A DNA stretch of 64,000 nucleotides from positions 13,307,501 through 13,371,500 of the forward strand of contig NC_079881.1 in the NCBI RefSeq assembly GCF_029227915.1, given 5' to 3'. A program made the position numbers and the translations under genes. Shown here one piece after another: positions 37,701-51,400 of the stretch (the stretch's first letter is position 1; every line of letters begins with the position of its first letter). A model generated the notes under the pieces. The model worked only from the letters and a program-made list of their open reading frames with translations, was not told the DNA's origin and did not search any database. Origin of the DNA: Hydractinia symbiolongicarpus (lineage: Eukaryota; Cnidaria; Hydrozoa; Anthoathecata; Hydractiniidae).

Positions 37701-40700
37701 TTTCCTGACCGCCAGGTTTTCGGAACCTGCTAACTACGTGTACATGCCTTCCAAGGCTGTAATATGGCCATCTACGACCTTATAAAGAGTCTACACGTAA
37801 AGCACGTGATTCCACAAGCACAGACAAGTGGCCATCGCTCTATTCCTTTCAATCTCCATGGAATTCGATGCATTAAGTCATTTTCCTGACCGCCAGGTTC
37901 TCAGAACGCTGCTAACTACGTGTACAGGCATTCTAAGGCTGTAATATAGCCATTTACGGCCTAATACGGAGTCTTCACGCATATCACGTAATTTAACGCG
38001 GCCAGACAAGTTGGTATCGGTATATTCCTTTTAATCTCAATGGAATTCAAAACATTAAGTCGTTTTCCTGACCGCCAGGTTCTCAGAACGCTGCTAACTA
38101 CGTGTACAGGCATTCCAAGGCTGTAATATGGCCATTTACAGCGTAATACGGAGTCTACACGTAATTCACGTGGCTCCAGGTGCCCAGACAAGTCGCCATC
38201 GCTCTATTCCTTTCAATTTCAATGGACTTCGAAGCATTAAGTCGTTTTCCTGACCGCCAGGTTCTCGGAACGCTGCTAATTACGTGTACAGGCATTCCAA
38301 GGCTGTAATATGGCCATTTACGGCCAGACAAGTTGCTATCGGTATATTCCTTTTAATCTCAATGGACTGCGACATATTAAGTCGTTTTCCTGAGCGCCAG
38401 GCTCTACAACTGCTGCTAACTGTGTGCACAGGCCTTTAAAATGTGTAATATGGCCATTTACGGACTAATAAAGAGACTACAGGTGAACCACTTGGTTCCA
38501 CGAGCCCATACAAGTAGCCATCGCTCTATTTCTTTCAATTTTTAATGGACGTCCATGCATTAAGTCGTTTTCCTGACCGCCAGGTTCTTACAACGCTGCT
38601 AACTTTGTGTGCAGGCCTTCCAAGGTTGTAATATGACCATTTACGGCGTAATACGGAGTCTACACGTAAATCACGTAATTTCATGTGGCCAGACAAGTTG
38701 GTATCAGTATATTCCTTTTAATCTCAATGGACTTCGAAGCATTAAGTCGTTTTCCTGACCGCCAGTTTCTCAGAACGCTGCTAACTTCGTGTACAGGCCT
38801 TCCAAGGCTGTAATATGGCCATTTACGACCTTATAAAGAGTCTACACGTAAAGCACGTGATTCCACAAGCATAGACAAATTGCTATCGGCATATTCTTTT
38901 TAATCTCAATGGACTGTGACGTATTAAGTCGCTTTTCTGAGAGTTAGGCTCTAAAAACGCTGCTAACTGTGTGCACAGGCCTTTAAAGCGTGTTTTATGG
39001 CCATTTACGGACAAATAAGGAGACTACACGTGAACCACTTTGTTCCACGAGCCCAGATAAGTGGCCATCGCTCTATTCCTTCGAATCTCAATGGAATTCG
39101 AAGCATTAAGTCGTTTTCCTGACCGCCAGGTTCTCAGAACGCTGCTAACTACGTGTACAGGCATTCCAAGGCTGTAATATTGCCATTTACGACCTTATAA
39201 AGAGTCTATACGTAAAGCACGTGATTCCACAAGCACAGACAAGTTGCTATCGGTATATTCCTTTTAATCTCAGTGGACTGCGATGTATTAAGTCGTTTTC
39301 CTGACAGCCATGTTCTCAGAACGCTGCTAAGTACGTGTACAGGCATTCCAGGGCTGTAATATGGCCATTTACGACTTTATAAAGAGTCCTCACGTAAAGC
39401 ACGTGTTTCCACAAGCACAGACAAGTTGCTATCGGTATATTCCTTTTAATCTCAATGAACTGCGACGTATTAAGTCGTTTTCCTGAGCGCCAGGCTCTAA
39501 AAACACAGCTAACTGTGTGCACAGGCCGTTAAAACGTGTATTATTGCAATTCACGGACTAATACGGAGTCTAGACGTAAATCACGTAATTTCACGTGGCT
39601 GACAAGTGGCCATCGCTCTATTCCTTTCAATCTCCATGGAATTCGATGCATTAAGTCGTTTTCCTGACTGCCTGGTTCTCAGAACGCTGCTAACTACGTG
39701 TACAGGCATTGCAAGGCTGTAATATGGCCATTTACGGCATAATACGGAGTCAACACGTAAATCATGTAATTTCACGGGGCCAGACAAGTTGCTATCGGTA
39801 TATTCGTTTTAATCTCAATGGACTGCGACGTATTAAGTCGCTTTCCTGAGCGCCAGGCTCTAAAAACGATGCTAACTGTGTGCACAGGCGTTTAAAGCAT
39901 GTAGTATGGCCATTTACGGACTAATAAGGAGACTACACGTAAACCACTTAGTTCCACGAGCCCAGATAAGTAGCTATCGCTCAATTCCTTTCAATTTCAA
40001 TGGACTTCGATGCATTAAGTCGTTTTCCTGACCGCCTGGTTCTCAGAACGCTGCTAACTACGTGTACAGGCATTACAAGGCTGTAATATGGCCATTTACG
40101 CCGTAATACGGAGTCTACACGTAGTTCACGTGGTTCCAGGGGCCCAGACAAGTTGTCATCGCTCTATTCCTTTCAATCTCAATGGGCTTCGAAGCATTAA
40201 GTCGTTTTCTTGATCACCAGGTTCTCAGAACGCTGCTAACTACGTGTACAGGCCTTCCAAGGCTGTAATATAGCCATTTACGGCCTAATACGGAGTCTAG
40301 ACGTAAATCACGTAATTTCACGTGGCTGACAAGTTGGTATCGGCATATTCCTTTCAATCTCAATAGACTTCGAAGCATTAAGTCGTTTTCCTGACCGCCA
40401 GGTTCTCAGAACGCTGCTAACTACGTGTACACGCATTCCAAGGCTGTAATATGGCCATTTACGACCTCATAAAGAGTCTACACGTAAAGCACGTGATTCC
40501 ACAAGCACAGGCAAGTTGCTATCGGAATATTCCTTTTAATCTTAATGGAATTCGAAGCATTAAGTCGTTTTCCTGACCGCCTGGTTCTCAGAACGCTGCT
40601 AACTACGTGTACAGGCATTGCAAGGCTGTAATATTGCCATTTACGGCCTTATAAAGAGTCTACACGTAAAGCACGTGATTCCACAAGCACAGACAAGTTG

Positions 40701-42330
40701 CTATCGGTATATTCGTTTTAATCTCAATCGACTGCGACGTATTAAGTCGCTTTCCTGAGCGCCAGGCTCTAAAAACGCGGCTAACTGTCTGTACAGGCCT
40801 TTGAAGCATGTAATATTGCCATTCACGGACTGTTAAGGAGATTACACGTAAACCACTTGGTTCCAAGAGCCCAAATAAGTGGCCATCGCTCTATTCCTTT
40901 CAATTTCAATGGACTTCGATGCATTAAGTCGTTTTCCTGACTGCCTGGTTCTCAGAACGCTGCTAACTACGTGTACAGGCATTGCAGGGCTGTAATATGG
41001 CCATATACGGCATAATACGGAGTCAACACGTAAATCATGTAATTTCACGGGGCCAGACAAGTTGCTATCGGTATATTCGTTTTAATCTCAATGGACTGCG
41101 ACGTATTAAGTCGCTTTCCTGAGCGCCAGGCTCTAAAAACGCTGCTAACTGTGTGCACAGGCCTTTAAAGCATGTAATATGGCCATTTACGGACTAATAA
41201 GGAGACTACACGTAAACCACTTGGTTCCACGAGTCCAGATAAGTAGCTATCGCTCTATTCCTTTCAATTTCAATGGACTTCGATGCATTAAGTCGTTTTC
41301 CTGACCGCCTGGTTCTCAGAACGCTGCTAACTACGTGTACAGGCCTCCCAAAGCTGTGATATAGCCATTTACGGCCTAATACGGTGTCTACACGTATATC
41401 ACGTAATTTCACGCAGCCAGACAAGTTGGTATCAGTATATTCCTTTTAATCTCAATAGAATTCAAAGCATTAAGTCGTTTTCCTGACCGCCAGGTTCTTA
41501 GAACGCTGCTAACTACGTGTACAGGCCTTCCAAGGCTGTAATATTGCCATTTACGGCATAATACGGAGACTACACCTAAATCACGTATTTTCACGCGGCC
41601 AGACAAGTTGGTATCGGTATATTCCTTTAAATCTCAATAGACTTTGAAGCATTAAGTCGTTTTCCTGACCGCCAGGTTTTCGGAACCTGCTAACTACGTG
41701 TACATGCCTTCCAAGGCTGTAATATGGCCATCTACGACCTTATAAAGAGTCTACACGTAAAGCACGTGATTCCACAAGCACAGACAAGTGGCCATCGCTC
41801 TATTCCTTTCAATCTCCATGGAATTCGATGCATTAAGTCATTTTCCTGACCGCCAGGTTCTCAGAACGCTGCTAACTACGTGTACAGGCATTCTAAGGCT
41901 GTAATATAGCCATTTACGGCCTAATACGGAGTCTTCACGCATATCACGTAATTTAACGCGGCCAGACAAGTTGGTATCGGTATATTCCTTTTAATCTCAA
42001 TGGAATTCAAAACATTAAGTCGTTTTCCTGACCGCCAGGTTCTCAGAACGCTGCTAACTACGTGTACAGGCATTCCAAGACTGTAATATGGCCATTTACA
42101 GCGTAATACGGAGTCTACACGTAATTCACGTGGCTCCAGGTGCCCAGACAAGTCGCCATCGCTCTATTCCTTTCAATTTCAATGGACTTCGAAGCATTAA
42201 GTCGTTTTCCTGACCGCCAGGTTCTCGGAACGCTGCTAATTACGTGTACAGGCATTCCAAGGCTGTAATATGGCCATTTACGGCCAGACAAGTTGCTATC
42301 GGTATATTCCTTTTAATCTCAATGGACTGC
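34768..42330 (+). repeat. 3,596-bp tandem duplication, two copies
   Basis: Copy one runs 34768-38363 and copy two 38364 to about 42330. They share the tggacgtccatgc variant, the agccatgttctcag variant (35711 and 39307), the tcaacacgtaaatcatg variants and the 140-bp monomer (38224 and 42184). Copy two is 364 bp longer because of a two-monomer insertion near 40941-41304. The copies part after about 42330 (gacatattaag against gacgtattaag). In the left part of the window, 9411-9550 and 13007-13146 show the start of the same duplication. Confidence 0.88.
40941..41304 (+). repeat. Two-monomer (364 bp) insertion inside the 3,596-bp unit
   Basis: Offsets to the first copy are 3,596 before this point and 3,960 after it. 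The inserted monomers carry tcaacacgtaaatcatg and cacgagtccagataagtagc forms that resemble the pair at about 7790-8110 and 33150-33470. The insertion keeps the monomer register exactly. Its ends are approximate because the flanking monomers are alike. Confidence 0.8.
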
Positions 42331-42889
42331 GACGTATTAAGTCGCTTTCCTGAGCGCCAGCCTTTAAAAACGCTGCTAACTGTGTGCACAGGCCTTTAAA
42401 GCATGTAATATGGCCATTTACGGACTAATAATGAGTCTACACGTAAACCACTTGGTTCCACGAGCCCAGATAAGTAGCCATCGCTCTATTCCTTTCAATT
42501 TCAATAGACTTCGATGCATAAAGTCGTTTTCCTGACCGCCAGGTTCTCAGAACGCTGGTAACTACGTGTACAGGCATTCCAAGGCTGTAATATGGCCATA
42601 TACAACCTTATAAAGACTCTACACGTAAAACACGTGATTCCACAAGCACAGACAAGTTGCTATCGGTTTATTCCTTTTAATTTCAATGAACTGCGACGCA
42701 TTAAGTCGTTTTCCTGAGCGCCAGGCTCTAAAAACACAGCTAACTGTGTGCACAGGCCGTTAAAACGTGTATTATTGCCATTCACGGACTAATAAGGAGA
42801 TTACACGTAAACCACTTGGTTCCACGAGCCCAGACAAGTGGCCATCGCTCTATTCCTTTCAATCTCCATGGAATTCGAAGCATTAAGTC

Positions 42890-44145
42890 GTTTTCCTGAC
42901 CGCCAGGTTCTTAGAACGCTACTATCTACGTGTACAGGCCTCCAAGGCTGTAATATTGCCATTTACGGCCTAATACGGAGTCTACACGTAATTCACGTGG
43001 TTCCAGGTGCCCAGACAAGTTGCCATCGCTCTATTCCTTTCAATCTCAATGGTCTTCGAAGCATTAAGTCGTTTTCTTGACCGCCAGGTTCTCAGAACGC
43101 TGCTAACTACGTGTACAGGCCTTCCAAGGCTGTAATATTGCCATTTACGGCCTAATACGGAGTCTACACCTAAATCACGTTTTTTCACGCGGCCAGACAA
43201 GTTGGTATCGGTATATTCCTTTAAATCTCAATGGACTTCGAAGCATTAAGTCGTTTTCCTGACCGCCAGGTTCTCGGAACCCTGCTAACTACGTGTACAG
43301 GCCTTTCAAGGCTGTAATATGGCCATCTACGACCTTATAAAGAGTCTACACGTAAAGCACGTGATTCCACAAGCACAGACAAGTTGCTATTGGTATATTC
43401 CTTTTAACCTCAATGGACTGCAACGTATTAAGTCGTTTTCATGAGCGCCAGGTTCTAAAAACGCTGCTAACTGTGTGCACAGGGCTTTAAAGCATGTAAT
43501 ATGGCCATTTACGGACTAATAATGAGTCTACACGTAAACCACTTGGTTCCACGAGCCCAGATAAGTAGCCATCGCTCTATTCCTTTCAATTTCAATAGAC
43601 TTCGATGCATAAAGTCGTTTTCCTGACTGCCAGGTTCTTAGAACGCTACTATCTACTTGTACCGGCCTTCCAAGGCTGTAATATTGCCATTTACGGCCTA
43701 ATACGGAGTCTACACGTAATTCACGTGGTTCCAGGTGCCCAGACAAGTTGCCATCGCTCTATTCCTTTCAATCTCAATGGTCTTCGAAGCATTAAGTCGT
43801 TTTCTTGACCGCCAGGTTCTCAGAACGCTGCTAACTACGTGTACAGGCCTTCCAAGGCTGTAATATTGCAATTTACGGCCTAATACGGAGTCTACACCTA
43901 AATCACGTTTTTTCACGCGGCCAGACAAGTTGGTATCGGTATATTCCTTTAAATCTCAATGGACTTCGAAGCATTAAGTCGTTTTCCTGACCGCCAGGTT
44001 CTCGGAACCCTGCTAACTACGTGTACAGGCCTTCCAAGGCTGTAATATGGCCATCTACGACCTTATAAAGAGTCTACACGTAAAGCACGTGATTCCACAA
44101 GCACAGACAAGTTGCTATTGGTATATTCCTTTTAATTTCAATGAA
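42890..44145 (+). repeat. 728-bp (four-monomer) repeat
   Basis: The segment starting ggttcttagaacgctactatc at 42906 recurs at 43633, and the cctaaatcacgttttttcac monomer occurs at about 43168 and 43896. The spacing is 727-728 bp, four monomers. A further cctaaatcacgttttttcac monomer at about 44261 follows after two monomers. The same arrangement is repeated at about 49459-50713 within the second 6,569-bp copy. Confidence 0.82.
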
Positions 44146-44506
44146 CTGGGACGTATTAAGTCGTTTTCCTGAGCGCCAGGCTCTAAAAACACAGCTAACT
44201 GTGTGCACAGGCCGTTAAAACGTGTATTATTGCCATTTACGGCCTAATACGGAGTCTACACCTAAATCACGTTTTTTCACGCGGCCAGACAAGTTGGTAT
44301 CGGTATATTCCTTTAAATCTCAATGGACTTCGAAGCATTAAGTCGTTTTCCTGACCGCCAGGTTCTCGGAACCCTGCTAACTACGTGTACAGGCCTTCCA
44401 AGGCTGTAATATGGCCATCTACGACCTGATAAAGAGTCTACACGTAAAGCACGTGATTCCACAAGCACAGACAAGTTGCTATTGGTATATTCCTTTTAAC
44501 CTCAAT

Positions 44507-44658
44507 GGACTGCGACGTATTAAGTCGTTTTCATGAGCGCCCAGGATTTTAAAGCTTGTAATATGGCCATTTATGGACTAATAAGGAGACTACACGTGAA
44601 CCACTTGGTTCCACGAGCCAAGATAAGTGGCCATCGCTCTATTCCTTTCAATTTTAAC
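44507..44658 (+). repeat. 152-bp monomer (30-bp deletion)
   Basis: The gga landmarks are 152 bases apart. The sequence reads gagcgcccaggattttaaag, losing the aaaacgctgctaactgtg region and gaining one c. The same form occurs in the second 6,569-bp copy at 51076-51227. Confidence 0.8.
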
Positions 44659-45374
44659 GGACTTCGAGGCATTAAGTCGTTTTTCTGACCGCCAGGTTCT
44701 CGGAACGCTGCTAACTACGTGTACAGGCCTTCCAAGGCTGTAATATGGCCATTTACGGCATAAAACGGAGTCTACACGTAATTCACTTGGTTCCAGGAGC
44801 CCAGACAAGTCTTCATCGCTCTATTCCTTTCAATTTCAATGGACTTTGAAGCATTAAGTCGTTTTCCTGACCGCCAGGTTCTCAGAACGCTGCTAATTAC
44901 GTGTACAGGCATTCCAAGGCTGTAATATGGCCATTTACGGCCTAATACAGAGACTACACGTAATTTCACGTGGCCAGACAAGTTGCTATCGGTATATTCC
45001 TTTTAATCTCAATGGAATTCAAAACATTAAGTCGTTTTCCTGACCGCCAGGTTCTCAGAACGCTGCTAACTACATGTACAGGCATTCCAAGGCTGTAATA
45101 TGGCCATTTACAGCGTTATACGGAGTCTACACGTAATTCACGTGCTTTCAGGTGCCCAGACAAGTTGCCATCGCTCTATTCCTTTCAATCTCAATGGGCT
45201 TCGAAGCATTAAGTCGTTTTCCTGAGCGCCGGGTTCTCAGAGCGCTGCTAACTGTGTGCACAGGCATTCCAAGGCTGTAATATGGCCATTTACGGCCTTA
45301 TAAAGAGTCTACACGTAAAGCACGTGATTCCACAAGCACAGACAAGTTGCTATCGGTTTCCTTTTAATCTCAAT

Positions 45375-45475
45375 GGACTGCGACGTATTAAGTCGCTTTC
45401 CTGAGAGCTAGGCTCTAAAAACGCTGCTAACTGTGTGCACAGTCCTTTAAAGCGTGTATTCCTTCCAATCTCAAT
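45375..45475 (+). repeat. 101-bp monomer (81-bp deletion)
   Basis: The gga landmarks at 45375 and 45476 are 101 apart. The sequence passes from ctttaaagcgtg to tattccttccaatctc, removing the right half of the monomer with its CACGTG-containing segment. The copy at 51944-52044 is the same. Just upstream, gctatcggtttccttttaatc has also lost the tatattc word. Confidence 0.82.
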
Positions 45476-48400
45476 GGAATTCGAAGCATTAAGTCGATTT
45501 CCTGACTGCCAGGTTCTCAGAACGCTGCTAACTACGTGTACAGGCCTTCCAAAGTTGTAATATAGCCATTTACGGCCTAAATACGCAGTTTACACGTATA
45601 TCACGTAATTTCACGCGGCCAGAAAAATTGGTATCGGTATATTCCTTTTAATCTCAATAGAATTCAAAACATTAAGTCGTTTTCCTGACCGCCAGTTTCT
45701 CAGAACGCTGCTAACTACGTGTACAGGCATTCCAAGGCTGGAATAAGGCCATTTACGACCTTTTAAAGAGTCTACACGTAAAGCACGTGATTCCACAAGC
45801 ACAGACAAGTTGCTATCGGTATATTCCCTTTAATCTCAATGGAATTCGAAGCATTAAGTCGTTTTCCTGACCGCCAAGTTCTTAGAACGCTGCTAACTAC
45901 GTGTACAGGCCTTCCAAGGCTGTAATATTGCCATTTACGGCCTAATACGGAGTCTACACCTAAATCACGTATTTTCACGCGGCCAGACAAGTTGGTATCG
46001 GTATATTCCTTTAAATCGCAATGGACTTCGAAGCATTAGGTCGTTTTCCTGACCGCCAGGTTCTCGGAACCCTGCTAACAACGTGTACAGTCCTTCCAAG
46101 GCTGTAATATGGACATTTACGACCTTATAAAGAGTCTACACGTAAAGCACGTGATTTCACAAGCACAGACAAGTTGCTATCGCTCTATTCCTTTAAATCT
46201 CAATGGACTGCGACGTAATAAGTCGCTTTCCTGAGCGCCAGGCTCTAAAAACGCGGTTAACTGTCTGTACAGGCCTTTGAAGCATGTAATATTGCCATTC
46301 ACGGACTGTTAAGGAGACTACAGGTGAACCACTTGGTTCCAAGAGCCCATATAAGTGGCCATCGCTCTATTTCTTTCAATTTCAATGGACTTCGATGCAT
46401 TAAGTCGTTTTCCTGACTGCCTGGTTCTCAGAACGCTGCTTACTACGTGTACAGGCATTGCAAGGCTGTAATATGGCCATTTACTGCATAATACGGAGTC
46501 AACACGTAAATCATGTAATTTCACGGGGCCAGACAAGTTGCTATCGGTATATTCGTTTTAATCTCAATGGACTGCGACGTATTAAGTCGCTTTCCTGAGC
46601 GCCAGGCTCTAAAAACGCTGCTAACTGTGTACACAGGCCTTTAAAGCATGTAATATGGCCATTTACGGACTAATAAGGAGACTACACGTAAACCACTTGG
46701 TTCCACAAGCCCAGATAAGTAGCTATCGCTCTATTCCTTTAAATCTCAATGGACTTCGAAGCATTAAGTCGTTTTCCTGACCGCCAGGTTCTCGGAACCC
46801 TGCTAACTACGTGTACAGGCCTTCCAAGGCTGTAATATGACCATCTACGACCTTATAAAGAGTCTACACGTAAAGCACGTGATTCCACAAGCACAGACAA
46901 GTTGCTATCGGTATATTCCTTTTAATCTCAATGGACTGCGACGTATTAAGTCGTTTTCCTGACCGCCAGGCTCTAAAAACGCTGCTAACTATGTGCACAG
47001 GCCTTTAAAACGTGTTATATTGCCATTTACGGACTAATAAGGAGACTACAGGTGAACCACTTGGTACCACCAGCCCAGATAAGTGGCCATCGCTCTATTC
47101 CTTCCAATCTCAATGGAATTCGAAGCATTAAGTCGATTTCCTGACTGCCAGGTTCTCAGAACGCTGTTAACTACGTGTACAGGCCTTCCAAAGTTGTAAT
47201 ATAGCCATTTACGGCCTAAATACGCAGTTTACACGTATATCACGTAATTTCACGCGGCCAGAAAAGTTGGTATCGTGATATTCCTTTTAATCTCAATAGA
47301 ATTTAAAACATTAAGTCGTTTTCCTGACCGCCAGGTTCTCAGAACGATGTTAACTACGTGTACAGGCATTCCAAGGCTGTAATATGGCCATTTACAGGGT
47401 AATACGGAGTCTACACGTAATTCACGTGGTTCCAGGTGCCCAGACAAGTTGCCATCGCTCTATTCCTTTCAATCTCAATGGGCTTCGAAGCATTAAGTCG
47501 TTTTCTTGATCGCCAGGTTCTTAGAACGCTGCTAACTACTTGTAAAGGGCTTCCAAGGCTGTAATATAGCCATTTACGGCCTAATACGGAGTCAACACGT
47601 AAATCATGTAATTTCACGGGGCCAGACAAGTTGCTATCGGTATATTCGTTTTAATCTCAATGGACTGCGACGTATTAAGTCGCTTTCCTGAGCGCCAGGC
47701 TCTAAAAACGCTGCTAACTGTGTGCACAGGCCTTTAAAGCATGTAATATGGCCATTTACGGACTAATAAGGAGACTACACGTAAACCACTTGGTTCCACG
47801 AGTCCAGATAAGTAGCTATCGCTCTATTCCTTTCAATTTCAATGGACTTCGATGCATTAAGTCGTTTTCCTGACCGCCTGGTTCTCAGAACGCTGCTAAC
47901 TACGTGTACAGGCCTCCCAAAGCTGTGATATAGCCATTTACGGCCTAATACGGTGTCTACACGTATATCACGTAATTTCACGCAGCCAGACAAGTTGGTA
48001 TCAGTATATTCCTTTTAATCTCAATAGAATTCAAAGCATTAAGTCGTTTTCCTGACCGCCAGGTTCTTAGAACGCTGCTAACTACGTGTACAGGCCTTCC
48101 AAGGCTGTAATATTGCCATTTACGGCATAATACGGAGACTACACCTAAATCACGTATTTTCACGCGGCCAGACAAGTTGGTATCGGTATATTCCTTTAAA
48201 TCTCAATAGACTTCGAAGCATTAAGTCGTTTTCCTGACCGCCAGGTTTTCGGAACCTGCTAACTACGTGTACATGCCTTCCAAGGCTGTAATATGGCCAT
48301 CTACGACCTTATAAAGAGTCTACACGTAAAGCACGTGATTCCACAAGCACAGACAAGTGGCCATCGCTCTATTCCTTTCAATCTCCATGGAATTCGATGC

Positions 48401-51400
48401 ATTAAGTCATTTTCCTGACCGCCAGGTTCTCAGAACGCTGCTAACTACGTGTACAGGCATTCTAAGGCTGTAATATAGCCATTTACGGCCTAATACGGAG
48501 TCTTCACGCATATCACGTAATTTAACGCGGCCAGACAAGTTGGTATCGGTATATTCCTTTTAATCTCAATGGAATTCAAAACATTAAGTCGTTTTCCTGA
48601 CCGCCAGGTTCTCAGAACGCTGCTAACTACGTGTACAGGCATTCCAAGGCTGTAATATGGCCATTTACAGCGTAATACGGAGTCTACACGTAATTCACGT
48701 GGCTCCAGGTGCCCAGACAAGTCGCCATCGCTCTATTCCTTTCAATTTCAATGGACTTCGAAGCATTAAGTCGTTTTCCTGACCGCCAGGTTCTCGGAAC
48801 GCTGCTAATTACGTGTACAGGCATTCCAAGGCTGTAATATGGCCATTTACGGCCAGACAAGTTGCTATCGGTATATTCCTTTTAATCTCAATGGACTGCG
48901 ACGTATTAAGTCGCTTTCCTGAGCGCCAGCCTTTAAAAACGCTGCTAACTGTGTGCACAGGCCTTTAAAGCATGTAATATGGCCATTTACGGACTAATAA
49001 TGAGTCTACACGTAAACCACTTGGTTCCACGAGCCCAGATAAGTAGCCATCGCTCTATTCCTTTCAATTTCAATAGACTTCGATGCATAAAGTCGTTTTC
49101 CTGACCGCCAGGTTCTCAGAACGCTGGTAACTACGTGTACAGGCATTCCAAGGCTGTAATATGGCCATATACAACCTTATAAAGACTCTACACGTAAAAC
49201 ACGTGATTCCACAAGCACAGACAAGTTGCTATCGGTTTATTCCTTTTAATTTCAATGAACTGCGACGCATTAAGTCGTTTTCCTGAGCGCCAGGCTCTAA
49301 AAACACAGCTAACTGTGTGCACAGGCCGTTAAAACGTGTATTATTGCCATTCACGGACTAATAAGGAGATTACACGTAAACCACTTGGTTCCACGAGCCC
49401 AGACAAGTGGCCATCGCTCTATTCCTTTCAATCTCCATGGAATTCGAAGCATTAAGTCGTTTTCCTGACCGCCAGGTTCTTAGAACGCTACTATCTACGT
49501 GTACAGGCCTCCAAGGCTGTAATATTGCCATTTACGGCCTAATACGGAGTCTACACGTAATTCACGTGGTTCCAGGTGCCCAGACAAGTTGCCATCGCTC
49601 TATTCCTTTCAATCTCAATGGTCTTCGAAGCATTAAGTCGTTTTCTTGACCGCCAGGTTCTCAGAACGCTGCTAACTACGTGTACAGGCCTTCCAAGGCT
49701 GTAATATTGCAATTTACGGCCTAATACGGAGTCTACACCTAAATCACGTTTTTTCACGCGGCCAGACAAGTTGGTATCGGTATATTCCTTTAAATCTCAA
49801 TGGACTTCGAAGCATTAAGTCGTTTTCCTGACCGCCAGGTTCTCGGAACCCTGCTAACTACGTGTACAGGCCTTTCAAGGCTGTAATATGGCCATCTACG
49901 ACCTTATAAAGAGTCTACACGTAAAGCACGTGATTCCACAAGCACAGACAAGTTGCTATTGGTATATTCCTTTTAACCTCAATGGACTGCAACGTATTAA
50001 GTCGTTTTCATGAGCGCCAGGTTCTAAAAACGCTGCTAACTGTGTGCACAGGGCTTTAAAGCATGTAATATGGCCATTTACGGACTAATAATGAGTCTAC
50101 ACGTAAACCACTTGGTTCCACGAGCCCAGATAAGTAGCCATCGCTCTATTCCTTTCAATTTCAATAGACTTCGATGCATAAAGTCGTTTTCCTGACTGCC
50201 AGGTTCTTAGAACGCTACTATCTACTTGTACCGGCCTTCCAAGGCTGTAATATTGCCATTTACGGCCTAATACGGAGTCTACACGTAATTCACGTGGTTC
50301 CAGGTGCCCAGACAAGTTGCCATCGCTCTATTCCTTTCAATCTCAAAGGTCTTCGAAGCATTAAGTCGTTTTCTTGACCGCCAGGTTCTCAGAACGCTGC
50401 TAACTACGTGTACAGGCCTTCCAAGGCTGTAATATTGCAATTTACGGCCTAATACGGAGTCTACACCTAAATCACGTTTTTTCACGCGGCCAGACAAGTT
50501 GGTATCGGTATATTCCTTTAAATCTCAATGGACTTCGAAGCATTAAGTCGTTTTCCTGACCGCCAGGTTCTCGGAACCCTGCTAACTACGTGTACAGGCC
50601 TTCCAAGGCTGTAATATGGCCATCTACGACCTTATAAAGAGTCTACACGTAAAGCACGTGATTCCACAAGCACAGACAAGTTGCTATTGGTATATTCCTT
50701 TTAATTTCAATGAACTGCGACGTATTAAGTCGTTTTCCTGAGCGCCAGGCTCTAAAAACACAGCTAACTGTGTGCACAGGCCGTTAAAACGTGTATTATT
50801 GCCATTTACGGCCTAATACGGAGTCTACACCTAAATCACGTTTTTTCACGCGGCCAGACAAGTTGGTATCGGTATATTCCTTTAAATCTCAATGGACTTC
50901 GAAGCATTAAGTCGTTTTCCTGACCGCCAGGTTCTCGGAACCCTGCTAACTACGTGTACAGGCCTTCCAAGGCTGTAATATGGCCATCTACGACCTGATA
51001 AAGAGTCTACACGTAAAGCACGTGATTCCACAAGCACAGACAAGTTGCTATTGGTATATTCCTTTTAACCTCAATGGACTGCGACGTATTAAGTCGTTTT
51101 CATGAGCGCCCAGGATTTTAAAGCTTGTAATATGGCCATTTATGGACTAATAAGGAGACTACACGTGAACCACTTGGTTCCACGAGCCAAGATAAGTGGC
51201 CATCGCTCTATTCCTTTCAATTTTAACGGACTTCGAGGCATTAAGTCGTTTTTCTGACCGCCAGGTTCTCGGAACGCTGCTAACTACGTGTACAGGCCTT
51301 CCAAGGCTGTAATATGGCCATTTACGGCATAAAACGGAGTCTACACGTAATTCACTTGGTTCCAGGAGCCCAGACAAGTCTTCATCGCTCTATTCCTTTC

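Larger units (their letters stand above)
25362..38507. repeat. Second copy of window bases 1-13146 (offset 25,361)
   Basis: The whole of 1-13146 reappears here in the same order, including all family A/B switches, the 148-bp monomer (28545), the deletion scars (about 27300, 30740 and 31147) and the 140-bp monomer (38224). In the parts I compared directly I saw only isolated substitutions: 2323 g against 27684 c, 4011 c against 29372 a, 11402 c against 36763 g, and 13111 g against 38472 a. The copies part at 13147/38508, where cccagacaag becomes cccatacaag. The left end of the first copy lies outside the window. This is either a very recent segmental duplication or one period of a very long higher-order repeat. 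Confidence 0.95.
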
